The position numbers and the translations under genes were made by a program. From assembly GCA_002878375.1 (NCBI GenBank), contig NIRF01000001.1, positions 299,931-363,930 of the forward strand: 64,000 bases of DNA. The letters run 5' to 3'. Positions 1-9,238 of this stretch are shown here, one piece after another (within the stretch, counting starts at the first letter, position 1; each line of letters opens with the position of its first letter). The DNA comes from Dictyoglomus sp. NZ13-RE01. Lineage in GTDB: Bacteria; Dictyoglomota; Dictyoglomia; Dictyoglomales; Dictyoglomaceae. The notes beneath the pieces were generated by a model that made no database searches, had not been told where the DNA came from, and saw only the letters and a program-made list of their open reading frames with translations.

Positions 1-1959
1 TACATCTTAGAGCCAGAGGTTTTAGATTATATACCAGAAAATACACCCTTTGATTTTAGTAAAGATCTTTTTCCTTTATTATTAAGCAAAAATGCACCCC
101 TTTATGGATATATAAGTGACTGCTATTGGTGTGATATAGGAGATTTAAATCAATTTTTACAGGCTAATTTTGATGTATTAAATCAAAAAGTGAAAGTTAA
201 AATATCCGGTAGAGAAATATATCCTGGCATATTTGCAAAAGAGGGGATTGAGATCTTTCCAACTGCATATCTAAAACCGCCTGTGTATGTAGGACAATTC
301 ACAAGAATAATGGATAATGCTCACATACGTGGTCCTGTTGTTTTGGGAGATAATGTCTTTATTGATAGTGAGTGCAAAATAGAAAGATCTGTGGTTTTTA
401 ACAATACTTACATAGGTAAAAAAACTTCTATTTTTTCTGCAATAGTTGGAAATAGATGTAACATAAAGGATCAAGTGAGAATAGAAGAGGGAGCAATTAT
501 AGGAGATAATACAAACTTAGGAGGCAAAGTATTTGTCAACAATAATGTAAAGATCTGGCCAAATAAGATCGTAGAAACTGGAACCTTTGTAAATTCAAGT
601 ATAATTTGGGGTAGTCATTGGAGAAAAACATTTTTCGGTCAAAGAGGTATTTCAGGCATGATAAACGTAGAAATTACTCCAGAATTGGCAACAAAAATTG
701 GCTCCGCCTTCGGGACAGTACTTCCAAAAGGATCAGATGTAGTCATGAGCAGAGATATTGACCCTGCTTGTAGAATGATAAAAAGAGCTCTACTTACTGG
801 AATTTTATCTACAGGAGTACATGTTTACGACATAAGGACTCTACCTATACCTGTTTCGAAATACTCTGTGCCAAATCTCCTTGCAAAGGCAGGAGTTCAT
901 GTAAGACTTTCTCCCTATGATAATGAAAAAATTCTTATTGAATTCTTTGATGAAAACGGAGTATCCATTGATAAAAGTACAGAGAGAAAGATTGAGAATA
1001 TACTTTTTAGGGAGGATTTTAGAAGAACATATGCAAAAGAGGTTGGAGAAATAAAATTCCCTCCCCATATAATTGAGTACTATTTAATGGGACTTTTGAA
1101 AAAAGTTGATACCGAATCTATAAAGAAGAAAAACTTTAAAATAATTGTTGATTACAAAGGAAGCAGTATATCCCTAATACTACCTCATATCTTATCTAAT
1201 CTAAAGATTGAAAATTTGTCTTTAAATCTCTATGGAGAAAATCTTTCTCTCACATCTATAACCTCTTCTGAATCTCTAAGTAACTTAGTAAAATCTTTTG
1301 GCGCTGACTTAGGAGTTGTTTTTACCCATGATGGAGAGAACTTTTCTCTATTTACTCCTCAAGGAAACTACATATCAAAAGATACCCTTATTGCAACAAT
1401 AGCCCTATTGAATTTCAAAACATTTCCAAACAGCCAAATAGTAGTCCCTGTAACAGTTTCTAACATGATTGAGAAATTAGCAGAAATAGAAGGAGGAAGG
1501 GTTTATCGTAGTAAAACTTCTCCCTCTGAGCTTGTGAAAGCAACCCTTAGAATAGGAGCAAAATTAGGAGCAAGTGAAGACGGTATTATATATCCAGAAT
1601 TTCAATTGTCCTTTGATGGTATATATGGTTTTATAAAAACTTTAGAACTACTTTCTAAAACTGGATACAATATAGATGAAATTTTTATGAGCTTGCCTAA
1701 TTTATATAAAGTAAAAAATGTAGTTGATTGTCCTATAGAGCTCAAGGGGAAAATAATGAGAAAAATTATAGAGGAAAATATTGAACAATCCATTGATTAT
1801 ACTGATGGAATAAAAATCAATTTTGGAGAATCATGGGTACTGATACTGCCTCATCCAGAAGATCCAGCTTTTGAAGTATACGCAGAAGCAACCTCACTAA
1901 AGGATGCCCAGGACCTTTGTAAACTATTCTCAGAGAAAATCACATCATTAATAGGATGA
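1..1959 (+). CDS. Sugar-phosphate nucleotidyltransferase / phosphomannomutase-like fusion, 3' part
   Basis: The reading frame is open from base 1, so the gene starts before the window; the GTG at 190 is internal. The first ~60 residues are the end of a nucleotidyltransferase domain (CYWCDIGDLNQF is typical of mannose-1-phosphate guanylyltransferase-like proteins). Next come left-handed beta-helix hexapeptide repeats (about 260-640) and a C-terminal phosphohexomutase-like domain. In that domain the usual phosphoserine loop (TASHNP) is absent; the matching place reads AGVHVRLSPYDNEK, so mutase activity is doubtful. Such two-domain proteins are known in cyanobacteria and thermophiles and probably act in surface polysaccharide synthesis. 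The stop overlaps the next gene by 4 bp. Confidence 0.85.
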   Translation, partial: YILEPEVLDYIPENTPFDFSKDLFPLLLSKNAPLYGYISDCYWCDIGDLNQFLQANFDVLNQKVKVKISGREIYPGIFAKEGIEIFPTAYLKPPVYVGQFTRIMDNAHIRGPVVLGDNVFIDSECKIERSVVFNNTYIGKKTSIFSAIVGNRCNIKDQVRIEEGAIIGDNTNLGGKVFVNNNVKIWPNKIVETGTFVNSSIIWGSHWRKTFFGQRGISGMINVEITPELATKIGSAFGTVLPKGSDVVMSRDIDPACRMIKRALLTGILSTGVHVYDIRTLPIPVSKYSVPNLLAKAGVHVRLSPYDNEKILIEFFDENGVSIDKSTERKIENILFREDFRRTYAKEVGEIKFPPHIIEYYLMGLLKKVDTESIKKKNFKIIVDYKGSSISLILPHILSNLKIENLSLNLYGENLSLTSITSSESLSNLVKSFGADLGVVFTHDGENFSLFTPQGNYISKDTLIATIALLNFKTFPNSQIVVPVTVSNMIEKLAEIEGGRVYRSKTSPSELVKATLRIGAKLGASEDGIIYPEFQLSFDGIYGFIKTLELLSKTGYNIDEIFMSLPNLYKVKNVVDCPIELKGKIMRKIIEENIEQSIDYTDGIKINFGESWVLILPHPEDPAFEVYAEATSLKDAQDLCKLFSEKITSLIG

Positions 1960-2843
1960 TAAAAAATATGTTTGGAAGAACATGGAAAAAGGTAAGAAAT
2001 ATGGAAGAAGTAAAGAAATACTTAATAGCTATAGGGGGCAGAGAGGAGAAAGGGACAGGTTCTGAATTGGTAAGAATAAGACTCCCTTACAGTGTATTTA
2101 CTTTCTATAATAACGGTACAATCTATTCAACACCCTCCGACGATCCAAAGTTATTTGATGTATGGAAGAAAATAGATGAAATAATCAATGGAAGATTCAA
2201 AAAACCTTCCCAGGATTTCCTTATAGGCTTAGATGAAACAGGAAAGGGAGAGGTTATTGGTCCTATCATTTTAACAGGCGTAATTTTTCACAAAGATGAC
2301 TTTGAGATGATAGATTATATAATTGGCACTGCTGATACTAAGAAGAAACACTCCCTTGATTATTGGAATAAATTATTTAACGATCTATCCAAAGTTAAAA
2401 GTGTTTTTTATAAATTTTCTGAGATTTCCCCTGATGAAATTGACAAAAATAATATAAATAGATTAATGGACCTGAAATATAGAGAATTAATTACTTCATT
2501 ACTGGAAAAGGTAGAAATAGAAAGAACAAGAATCGTAATTGATGACTATGGATTAGGTGAATCATTGAAAACTTTCTTACATAGTTTGAAGGCAGAGGTT
2601 ATTATCTCAACAAATTCTGAGGACTTTTATTTAGAGACAAAACTGGCATCTGTCATTTCCAAATATATAAGAGAAATTAAAATACAGGAACTTAGGGAAA
2701 AATATATCATAGAAGGACTGAACTTTGGTTCAGGAAATCTTGATGACCCAACCACAAAATCTTGGCTTGAAAAGTGGAAGAAAGAAAAAGGTGAATATCC
2801 AGAAATAGTAAGAAAAAGCTTCCTGAAAAATTTAAAAATATAA
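1956..2843 (+). CDS. rnhC: Ribonuclease HIII
   Basis: Cleaves the RNA strand of RNA-DNA hybrids. An N-terminal TBP-like substrate-binding domain (first ~75 residues) precedes an RNase H fold starting at FLIGLDETGKGEVIGP, which carries the first catalytic Asp-Glu pair. IVIDDYG and the ETKLASVISKY segment supply later active-site positions. The N-terminal extension separates HIII from HII. The ATG at 1956 overlaps the upstream stop (ATGA). In-frame ATGs at 1968 (12 bp after AGG) and 2001 (preceded by AAGG) have better ribosome-site spacing, so the true start may be either of these. Co-directional with araM downstream. Confidence 0.85.
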   Translation: MIKNMFGRTWKKVRNMEEVKKYLIAIGGREEKGTGSELVRIRLPYSVFTFYNNGTIYSTPSDDPKLFDVWKKIDEIINGRFKKPSQDFLIGLDETGKGEVIGPIILTGVIFHKDDFEMIDYIIGTADTKKKHSLDYWNKLFNDLSKVKSVFYKFSEISPDEIDKNNINRLMDLKYRELITSLLEKVEIERTRIVIDDYGLGESLKTFLHSLKAEVIISTNSEDFYLETKLASVISKYIREIKIQELREKYIIEGLNFGSGNLDDPTTKSWLEKWKKEKGEYPEIVRKSFLKNLKI

Positions 2844-2858
2844 AGGGAGAGGTAAAAA

Positions 2859-4061
2859 ATGATAATATGGGATGATGATTTTTCACAGCTAACTGAATTC
2901 TTAAGAAATCAACCAGAAATACCTTTTTTAATATGTGATGAAAACACCTATTTAGCATGTGGTAAGAATATAGAAGAAAGGCTCAGTAATTCAAAAATAA
3001 AATACGATATCATAATCTATCCAGGAAATACGCATGCAGACGAAAAAAGTATATGTCAACTTCTCATAAAAACACGAGAAAATTCATTATTTGTATCTAT
3101 AGGATCTGGAAGTATAACAGATTTAACAAGATTTGTAGCTTATAAACAAAAATTAAGGTTTATTTCGGTTCCTACTGCCCCTTCCATGGATGGATATGCA
3201 TCTCCAGTAGCTCCTCTTACCATTGATGGTTTAAAATTAACACTCACTGCAAAACCCCCTGAAAATATCTTTATTAACATGAATGTAATAAAAAATTCTC
3301 CAGAAATATTAACTTTAGCAGGCTTTGGAGACTTAATGGGTAAATATACAGGACTTTTAGATTGGCAATTGGCTCATATTATAACCGATGAAAAAATAGA
3401 TTTTAACATTGTTAAAGAAGTTAGAGAGATCTGTGATAGTACATTAAATAGTATAGAAAAAGAGGATTTCTTAAAAAAATTGTTATATGGATTGATCAGG
3501 TCAGGAGAACTCATGACTATCTGGGGTAACTCAAGACCTGCTTCTGGAGCTGAACATCATGTTGCCCACTATTTAGAATATAAAGGTTATAAATTATATC
3601 ATGGTATATGCGTAGGAATATCAACCATATATGTTTTAGATCTTTATGAAAAGTTTTTAAATTTTCTTTCTGAAAATACTCAAGATTTAATAAATTACGA
3701 ATTAGACATAGAAAAATGGGAAAATCATATTAAAAATATTTTCCCTAATACATACAAAAGGATTTTTGAAGAATATAAGGAACTGCTCAGAGATATAAAC
3801 AACAAGGAAAAAAGAGCCTTAATTATTAATAAATTAGAAGAAAACAAAGATTACATTAGCAAAATTATAAAAGAGACTCTAAATCATAGGGAGAAAATTA
3901 TAGAAGGATATAAAAAAATTAATTTTTCAACCAACGCTCTTGACTGGGGAATAACAACAGAAGATATGAAAGAAGCTCTAAAAAATGGTTGCTTTATAAG
4001 AAACAGATTTACTATTTTATCTTTCTTATGGTATTTAGGAGTTTTAGAGAGGTTTGTATAA
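2859..4061 (+). CDS. araM: Glycerol-1-phosphate dehydrogenase (AraM/EgsA family)
   Basis: NAD(P)H-dependent reduction of dihydroxyacetone phosphate to sn-glycerol-1-phosphate, the archaeal stereoisomer; in Bacillus the product is used for heptaprenylglyceryl phosphate. The fold is iron/zinc alcohol-dehydrogenase-like. [13 protein letters not shown] is the nucleotide-binding glycine-rich stretch and [11 protein letters not shown] is diagnostic of the family. Metal ligands lie in [24 protein letters not shown] and the later HG. 400 residues is the normal size. A strong ribosome site (GGGAGAGG) precedes the ATG. It follows rnhC by 15 bp, probably in one transcript. The product cannot be assigned to a specific lipid here. 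Confidence 0.85.
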   Translation: MIIWDDDFSQLTEFLRNQPEIPFLICDENTYLACGKNIEERLSNSKIKYDIIIYPGNTHADEKSICQLLIKTRENSLFVSIGSGSITDLTRFVAYKQKLRFISVPTAPSMDGYASPVAPLTIDGLKLTLTAKPPENIFINMNVIKNSPEILTLAGFGDLMGKYTGLLDWQLAHIITDEKIDFNIVKEVREICDSTLNSIEKEDFLKKLLYGLIRSGELMTIWGNSRPASGAEHHVAHYLEYKGYKLYHGICVGISTIYVLDLYEKFLNFLSENTQDLINYELDIEKWENHIKNIFPNTYKRIFEEYKELLRDINNKEKRALIINKLEENKDYISKIIKETLNHREKIIEGYKKINFSTNALDWGITTEDMKEALKNGCFIRNRFTILSFLWYLGVLERFV

Positions 4062-4067
4062 AAAAAC

Positions 4068-4144
4068 TGGCGCGCCCGGGAGGATTCGAACCCCCGACCC
4101 ACGGATTAGAAGTCCGTTGCTCTATCCTACTGAGCTACGGGCGC
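4068..4144 (-). tRNA. tRNA-Arg(TCT)
   Basis: Complete cloverleaf on the minus strand, with acceptor GCGCCCG paired to CGGGCGC, discriminator G and encoded CCA. The anticodon loop CTTCTAA gives anticodon TCT. It is the last gene of a five-tRNA cluster (Pro-Gly-Arg-His-Arg in transcription order). Confidence 0.95.
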
Positions 4145-4160
4145 ACTTTTACTTATATTT

Positions 4161-4238
4161 TGGGGTGAACGGCGGGACTTGAACCCGCGACCACTGGGGC
4201 CACAACCCAGCGCTCTGCCAAACTGAGCTACGTTCACC
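4161..4238 (-). tRNA. tRNA-His(GTG)
   Basis: Minus-strand cloverleaf with anticodon loop TTGTGGC (anticodon GTG). The extra 5' G opposite discriminator C (G-1:C73), the histidine identity pair, is genomically encoded. CCA is encoded. Confidence 0.95.
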
Positions 4239-4256
4239 ATAAAATTCCTCTAAAAC

Positions 4257-4333
4257 TGGCGCGCCCAGGAGGACTTGAACCCCCGACCTTCAGATTCGAA
4301 GTCTGCCGCTCTATCCAGCTGAGCTATGGGCGC
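4257..4333 (-). tRNA. tRNA-Arg(TCG)
   Basis: Minus-strand cloverleaf with acceptor GCGCCCA and anticodon loop CTTCGAA (anticodon TCG, reads CGN). CCA is encoded. The outermost anticodon-stem pair appears to be G-A. It is a separate arginine isoacceptor from the TCT gene 113 bp downstream. Confidence 0.93.
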
Positions 4334-4339
4334 ATTTTA

Positions 4340-4416
<77 letters not shown>

Positions 4417-4421
4417 TCGCA

Positions 4422-4498
4422 TGGTCGGGGCAGCTGGATTTGAACCAGCGACCTCCTGGTCCCAAACCAGGCGCGCTAATCCACTGCGCCATGCCCCG
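4422..4498 (-). tRNA. tRNA-Pro(TGG)
   Basis: Minus-strand cloverleaf with acceptor CGGGGCA/TGCCCCG, anticodon loop TTTGGGA (anticodon TGG) and encoded CCA. It is the promoter-proximal gene of the cluster; its promoter must lie in the AT-rich stretch 4499-4560, where I see no clear consensus. Confidence 0.95.
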
Positions 4499-4633
4499 CT
4501 GGCTAATAAGATAATATAAAAAATTGCTTATTAAGTCAAGTGGTTTTTAATTTAAAAATGGAACACGGAAGGGAGATGGTATCCCCTTAATGGATATTAA
4601 AGTTATCAGAGTAGGAGAAGTGAAAAAAGAAAA

Positions 4634-4700
4634 TGGCACTTGGATGTTTTTATGGTATCCTTATTCAAAATACCATAAAGATAGAGGTGTCCAGGTGCCA
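4634..4700 (+). promoter_or_regulatory. Long hairpin over the transposase start region
   Basis: TGGCACTTGGA (4634-4644) is complementary to TCCAGGTGCCA (4690-4700) except for one G-U position. Inside it TATGGTAT (4651-4658) pairs perfectly with ATACCATA (4670-4677). In RNA this would bury the AGAGGTG ribosome site (4683-4689) and the transposase start at 4700. Such hairpins commonly keep insertion-sequence transposases silent under read-through. The rest of 4499-4633 shows nothing recognisable. Confidence 0.5.
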
Positions 4701-5259
4701 TGTGGAATTATTATACCATAATGAGAGTATCTTTTGATAAAAAATCTCTAAGATATCAAATTGTTCAGTATGCCTTAGAAAAAGGTATCAAACCTACTGC
4801 TAAGGCTTTTAATACTACTCCTAAAACAGTTAGAAAATGGCTGAATAGATGGAAAGAAAAAGGTATCTCTGGTCTTATTGACCAAAGTAAGGCTCCTAAA
4901 AATCCTAAAAGGTATATCACTCAAGAACAAAAGGATTTAGCTATTAAACTTAAAAAAGAATTCCCTTCTTTTGGAGCAAAAAGGTTAAAAAGAGATTTTG
5001 CTCTTTCTCTCTCTGAAAAGGCTCTTAGAAAAATTTGGAAAGAAAATGGTCTCTTAAAGAAGAGAAGAAGAAAACACAAAACAAAGAGAAACTTGAGAGA
5101 GATAAAGAAGAATTGGCCTCTTTTCTCTCAGATAGAGGTTGATACAAAATATTTGGATGATATCCTAGGGTATTTCTGTCAGATGTTCAAAAATTATCTC
5201 CTAATACTTATTTAAAACCATTGTTAGAAAATAAACAAAACAAAAAAATAGGCTCTTAA
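4700..5259 (+). pseudogene. IS481-like DDE transposase with internal deletion
   Basis: The N-terminal ~150 residues are a helix-turn-helix (KTVRKWLNRWKEKGISGL), a charged linker and the first DDE aspartate (QIEVDTKYLDDI). After about 5166 the frame runs into unrelated residues and stops at 5215. Another frame from ~5171 to 5259 encodes a typical transposase C-terminal end (FLSDVQKLSPNTYLKPLLEN). The central catalytic core is therefore missing, with the two ends joined out of frame. The start is at 4700 (AGAGGTG, 10 bp spacing) or 4721. No target-site duplication could be identified. Confidence 0.8.
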
Positions 5260-5267
5260 AAGAGCCT
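5234..5267 (-). terminator. Rho-independent terminator of the accessory operon
   Basis: AGGCTCT (5250-5256) and AGAGCCT (5261-5267) form a 7-bp stem with a TAAA loop. On the minus strand the stem is followed by a T-rich tract (complement of 5234-5249). It lies downstream of the cupin gene. Confidence 0.75.
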
Positions 5268-5321
5268 GCAGCTAAATTGTGTAATAATTAACATATCAAA
5301 TCAGCAACTTTCCTGAACTTC

Positions 5322-5741
5322 TCACTGATCAAATTTAAGCTGAAAATAGTATTCATCGTCAACAGGTTCCAACCATTCTACCTCTCCCTTATCAGGGTTT
5401 GTTGTAATTGCAATATGAGAAAGAAAACTATTTGGCACTGCACCATGCCAGTGTTTCACATTCGGCGGAATTACAACAACATCCCCTTCTTTTATTATCT
5501 TTGCAGACTTTCCTTCTTCTTGATAATACCCTTTTCCACCAGTAACTACTAAAATCTGTCTACCTGGGTGTCTGTGCCAATTATTTCTTGCACCTTCCTC
5601 AAAAGTATAAATTGCACAGTTCATAGTTTTATTGTAAGTTACTAATGTTTCAATCCAAACGGTTCCAATAAAATAGCTATTTTGGACTTTAGTTCCTAAT
5701 GGAAAAATTAGCTTTTCAATCTTATCCATTTGAATTCTCAC
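5322..5741 (-). CDS. Cupin-domain protein
   Basis: Small single-domain beta-barrel of the cupin_2 type. Motif 1 is seen as NNWHRHPGRQILVVTGGKGYY (His ligands and Glu/Gln position) and motif 2 as PPNVKHWHGA, so metal-binding histidines are present. Related cupins sit beside carboxymuconolactone decarboxylases, flavodoxins and aldo/keto reductases in Firmicutes, with mostly unknown substrates. The start is GTG at 5741 or ATG at 5729. It is separated by 7 bp from the flavodoxin gene and is the last gene of the MerR-type operon. Precise function unknown. Confidence 0.75.
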   Translation of the reverse strand: MRIQMDKIEKLIFPLGTKVQNSYFIGTVWIETLVTYNKTMNCAIYTFEEGARNNWHRHPGRQILVVTGGKGYYQEEGKSAKIIKEGDVVVIPPNVKHWHGAVPNSFLSHIAITTNPDKGEVEWLEPVDDEYYFQLKFDQ

Positions 5742-5748
5742 TTCTCTT

Positions 5749-6279
5749 TTAAGTTAATAAACCAAGCTTTAATAACCAGTTTTGAATATCTTTATCAGCT
5801 TGGTTAACATTGCTTCCTCTAATGGCTAATCCTGGCAACACATTTGCGTTTGGGCACAGTTTCTTTATGTCACGTTCACTGCTCCCAAGTCCACTTCCTT
5901 CATGTGTGCAAAATGGAGCAATGGTCTTTCCTGAAAAATCGTAAGACTCTAAAAAAGTAAATACTGTCATTGGCATTGTTCCCCACCAATTGGGATAGCC
6001 AAGGAAAACCACTTCATAGGAGCTTATATCCTCAAGTCTATTTGCAAGCTCTGGTCTGGCATTTTTCCGTTTTTCTTCCTTTGCTATTTCTATTGTTTCG
6101 TAATAATCTTCTGGATATTGTTTTACTGGCTTGATTTCAAATAAATCACCACCCATTAATTTTTGTATTTTTTGAGCAACTATTTCCGTATTCCCGATTG
6201 CCAGGTTTGTAATTCTGCCATTAAGATAATTGTTTCCTCTACGAGAAAAATAAGCGATGAGAATTTTCGAATGTGGCAT
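5749..6279 (-). CDS. Flavodoxin-family protein
   Basis: FMN-binding electron carrier of the flavodoxin_4 type. ILIAYFSRRGNN near the N-terminus is the phosphate-binding loop (with an insertion), VVFLGYPNWWGTMP contributes the flavin-stacking region, and APFCTHEGSGLGSS is a family hallmark. The 176-residue length is usual. It probably supplies or accepts electrons for the neighbouring oxidoreductases, but the partner cannot be told from sequence. Lies 30 bp downstream of the esterase gene and 7 bp upstream of the cupin. Confidence 0.8.
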   Translation of the reverse strand: MPHSKILIAYFSRRGNNYLNGRITNLAIGNTEIVAQKIQKLMGGDLFEIKPVKQYPEDYYETIEIAKEEKRKNARPELANRLEDISSYEVVFLGYPNWWGTMPMTVFTFLESYDFSGKTIAPFCTHEGSGLGSSERDIKKLCPNANVLPGLAIRGSNVNQADKDIQNWLLKLGLLT

Positions 6280-6309
6280 TGTCTATCAACCTTAAGATTT
6301 TTGCAAATG

Positions 6310-8268
6310 TTATTTTTTTATGTGTCTTTCCCAGAACTTAATAGCATCATTAATCCAACCCTCTGCAACAGTTCCTTCACCAAGTCCAAATCCGTGTGGA
6401 AGTCCAGGAAATATTTTTATTTCTGCATCAATTCCCATTTTCTTTAGCTTATTTATTCTATCTTCCATTGTTTTATAAGATGCAATCCAATCATTTGTTC
6501 CAACACATGCAAACGTCGGGGGTTCTTTTCCTGTCACTTCTGACAAACCTGTATATTGCATTATGACCACTGCAGGACGTGGATATCTCTTCTCACCAAA
6601 ACTCTCTGTACCATAGCTCCCAACCCATGTTACAACACGTGCACCAGCCGAACCTCCCCAAAGTGAATAATCTCGCATATCTATTCCGAGTTTATCAGCA
6701 TTTTCATGTAAGAAAGCAATTGCCCTTGCCAAATCTTCGCAAGCACTCTGCGGACCAGGACGATAAATTAAAGCGAATGCATTATATCCTTTTTTGCTCA
6801 GCTCAAGAGCATGTGGAAAGCTATCTTGCATTGCACCAACGTATGCAAACCCCCCACCTGCAACGATAATCGCTGTTTTTGCGCCTTTTTTACCATGGAA
6901 AAAGAATAATCCTGTGTCTTTCTTGCTGGGATCTTTGATTTTTTCTTCACTGGTATAAATATCATAAAAAATAGTCTCTCCTGATTCAGCCTGTTCTTTG
7001 AGATAATTAATAATTTCTACTGTTTTCTTTGGATTAATGTTGGTATACCACATAAGCGAGAGGTCCCCAAGAGTATCCCCACGATAGTAATTTTTATTCG
7101 TTGGAAAAAGAAGTCTACCAAAATCTTTGAAAGCCCAGTATTGCATTACCTCTTCAATTTTTGTATTTGTATCAAAAACTTTGTAATGATGCTCTATCAT
7201 TAAGGACGAGCGAACCTCCTGCTGTTTATTTTTAGTTTCATCTTGAGCACCCCAAAATGCTTTCAAACCATTATAGATATATTCCATTGCAGCTTGCATA
7301 TCGTGCGAATATCCTTGTTTAACACGAAACGCAAAATTACCGTCAGCTCTATTATCTACATCGATAAAATAAGGGGATTTTCTCATAAGATCCGCTCTTG
7401 CTTTATCATAGCTGTATGCAAAATCATTAGTTCCAGTTATCACAAAGACGAAATAATCGTGAGGATTATACCGTTTAGCTGCAGAAAAGATATTTTCATC
7501 GTCAAGAGTCGTTCCACAACTCATTGGCAAGAAATAATAAAAGTAATCAAGTCCATATTGAAATGTTCTCCAAGTTGCTACAGCACCCATTGAAAACCCA
7601 CCAAATCCACGGTGTTCACGGGAAGATGTAAGATCTTTTTTTGATGTACTTACAGCATAGGTACTGTATACTCCTTCAACAGCAGGGATTAAATCATTTA
7701 ATAATTCATTATGATAATTTTTTGTAAGCTGCATGGCTAAAGAAAAGTTACTTGAATCCAGTCCATTTTCATTTGTGTTATTATAAGTTGGACATACTAT
7801 AATTAATGGTTTTATTTCACCTGCAGCGATCGCATTATCAATGACATTTTTAAAAATAGAAGGATGTTCTGGGGTTCCGAGCATTGTTGTTTCATTACCC
7901 CAGCCACCATGCATTAAATAAAACACATTATATTTTTGATTTTTGTTATATCCATATGGAAGATATACAATTGCGCGTTTTTTGAGAGGTTTTGATTTTC
8001 TATAATAAGAAAAAGATTCATAAGTATAATAGTATAGTTCTGCCAGTGTTCCTGGCTGTTTTGATGTTTTAAAATACTCATCAGGAATTTTTTCTATCTG
8101 TTTTGGAATCATGACATTCTGCTTTGCTTTCTGTGAATTTATACTCTGGCTCTCTCTTATTACTGTATTTTCTTTTGTTGCTTCGCTAAGAGATTTGTCC
8201 GTGATGCTGCAGGCAGCAAGTAGCAACGACATGATCAGTACCACTTCTATAATTACCATTTTTCGCAT
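6310..8268 (-). CDS. Two-domain esterase lipoprotein
   Basis: A signal peptide with lipobox LAAC (Cys20) indicates an exported, membrane-anchored protein. Residues ~60-350 form a feruloyl-esterase/Esterase_D domain: IVYLPYGY, FYLMHGGWG, and nucleophile Ser226 in GGFSMG. Residues ~370-650 form a second alpha/beta hydrolase of the acetyl-xylan-esterase/BD-FAE type: oxyanion region VAGGGFAY, nucleophile Ser540 in GGSAGA, and His in LPHGFG. Two complete serine-hydrolase triads on one lipoprotein suggest removal of feruloyl and acetyl groups from hemicellulose. The start is supported by GAGAGG upstream. Substrate is inferred, not shown. Confidence 0.8.
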   Translation of the reverse strand: MRKMVIIEVVLIMSLLLAACSITDKSLSEATKENTVIRESQSINSQKAKQNVMIPKQIEKIPDEYFKTSKQPGTLAELYYYTYESFSYYRKSKPLKKRAIVYLPYGYNKNQKYNVFYLMHGGWGNETTMLGTPEHPSIFKNVIDNAIAAGEIKPLIIVCPTYNNTNENGLDSSNFSLAMQLTKNYHNELLNDLIPAVEGVYSTYAVSTSKKDLTSSREHRGFGGFSMGAVATWRTFQYGLDYFYYFLPMSCGTTLDDENIFSAAKRYNPHDYFVFVITGTNDFAYSYDKARADLMRKSPYFIDVDNRADGNFAFRVKQGYSHDMQAAMEYIYNGLKAFWGAQDETKNKQQEVRSSLMIEHHYKVFDTNTKIEEVMQYWAFKDFGRLLFPTNKNYYRGDTLGDLSLMWYTNINPKKTVEIINYLKEQAESGETIFYDIYTSEEKIKDPSKKDTGLFFFHGKKGAKTAIIVAGGGFAYVGAMQDSFPHALELSKKGYNAFALIYRPGPQSACEDLARAIAFLHENADKLGIDMRDYSLWGGSAGARVVTWVGSYGTESFGEKRYPRPAVVIMQYTGLSEVTGKEPPTFACVGTNDWIASYKTMEDRINKLKKMGIDAEIKIFPGLPHGFGLGEGTVAEGWINDAIKFWERHIKK

Positions 8269-8310
8269 TTGCTTACCTCTCTTTTGGAATATACAGTTGA
8301 AATGACTCTT

Positions 8311-8336
8311 TTAAAAAGGGCCCAAAAAGGCCCTTT
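8311..8336 (-). terminator. Terminator-like hairpin after the aldo/keto reductase gene
   Basis: AAAGGGCC (8315-8322) pairs with GGCCCTTT (8329-8336). On the minus strand the stem is followed by a short T tract (complement of 8311-8316). It may terminate or attenuate transcription before the esterase gene, which starts only 43 bp further on. Confidence 0.65.
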
Positions 8337-8356
8337 CAACTATAACTGTTAATAAA

Positions 8357-9238
<882 letters not shown>

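Noticed and set aside
4590-4721. A 43-codon ORF ending TAATG at a possible transposase start
   Set aside because: It mostly reads through the hairpin, has a poorly spaced ribosome site and resembles no known family. It may be a chance frame of the IS end.
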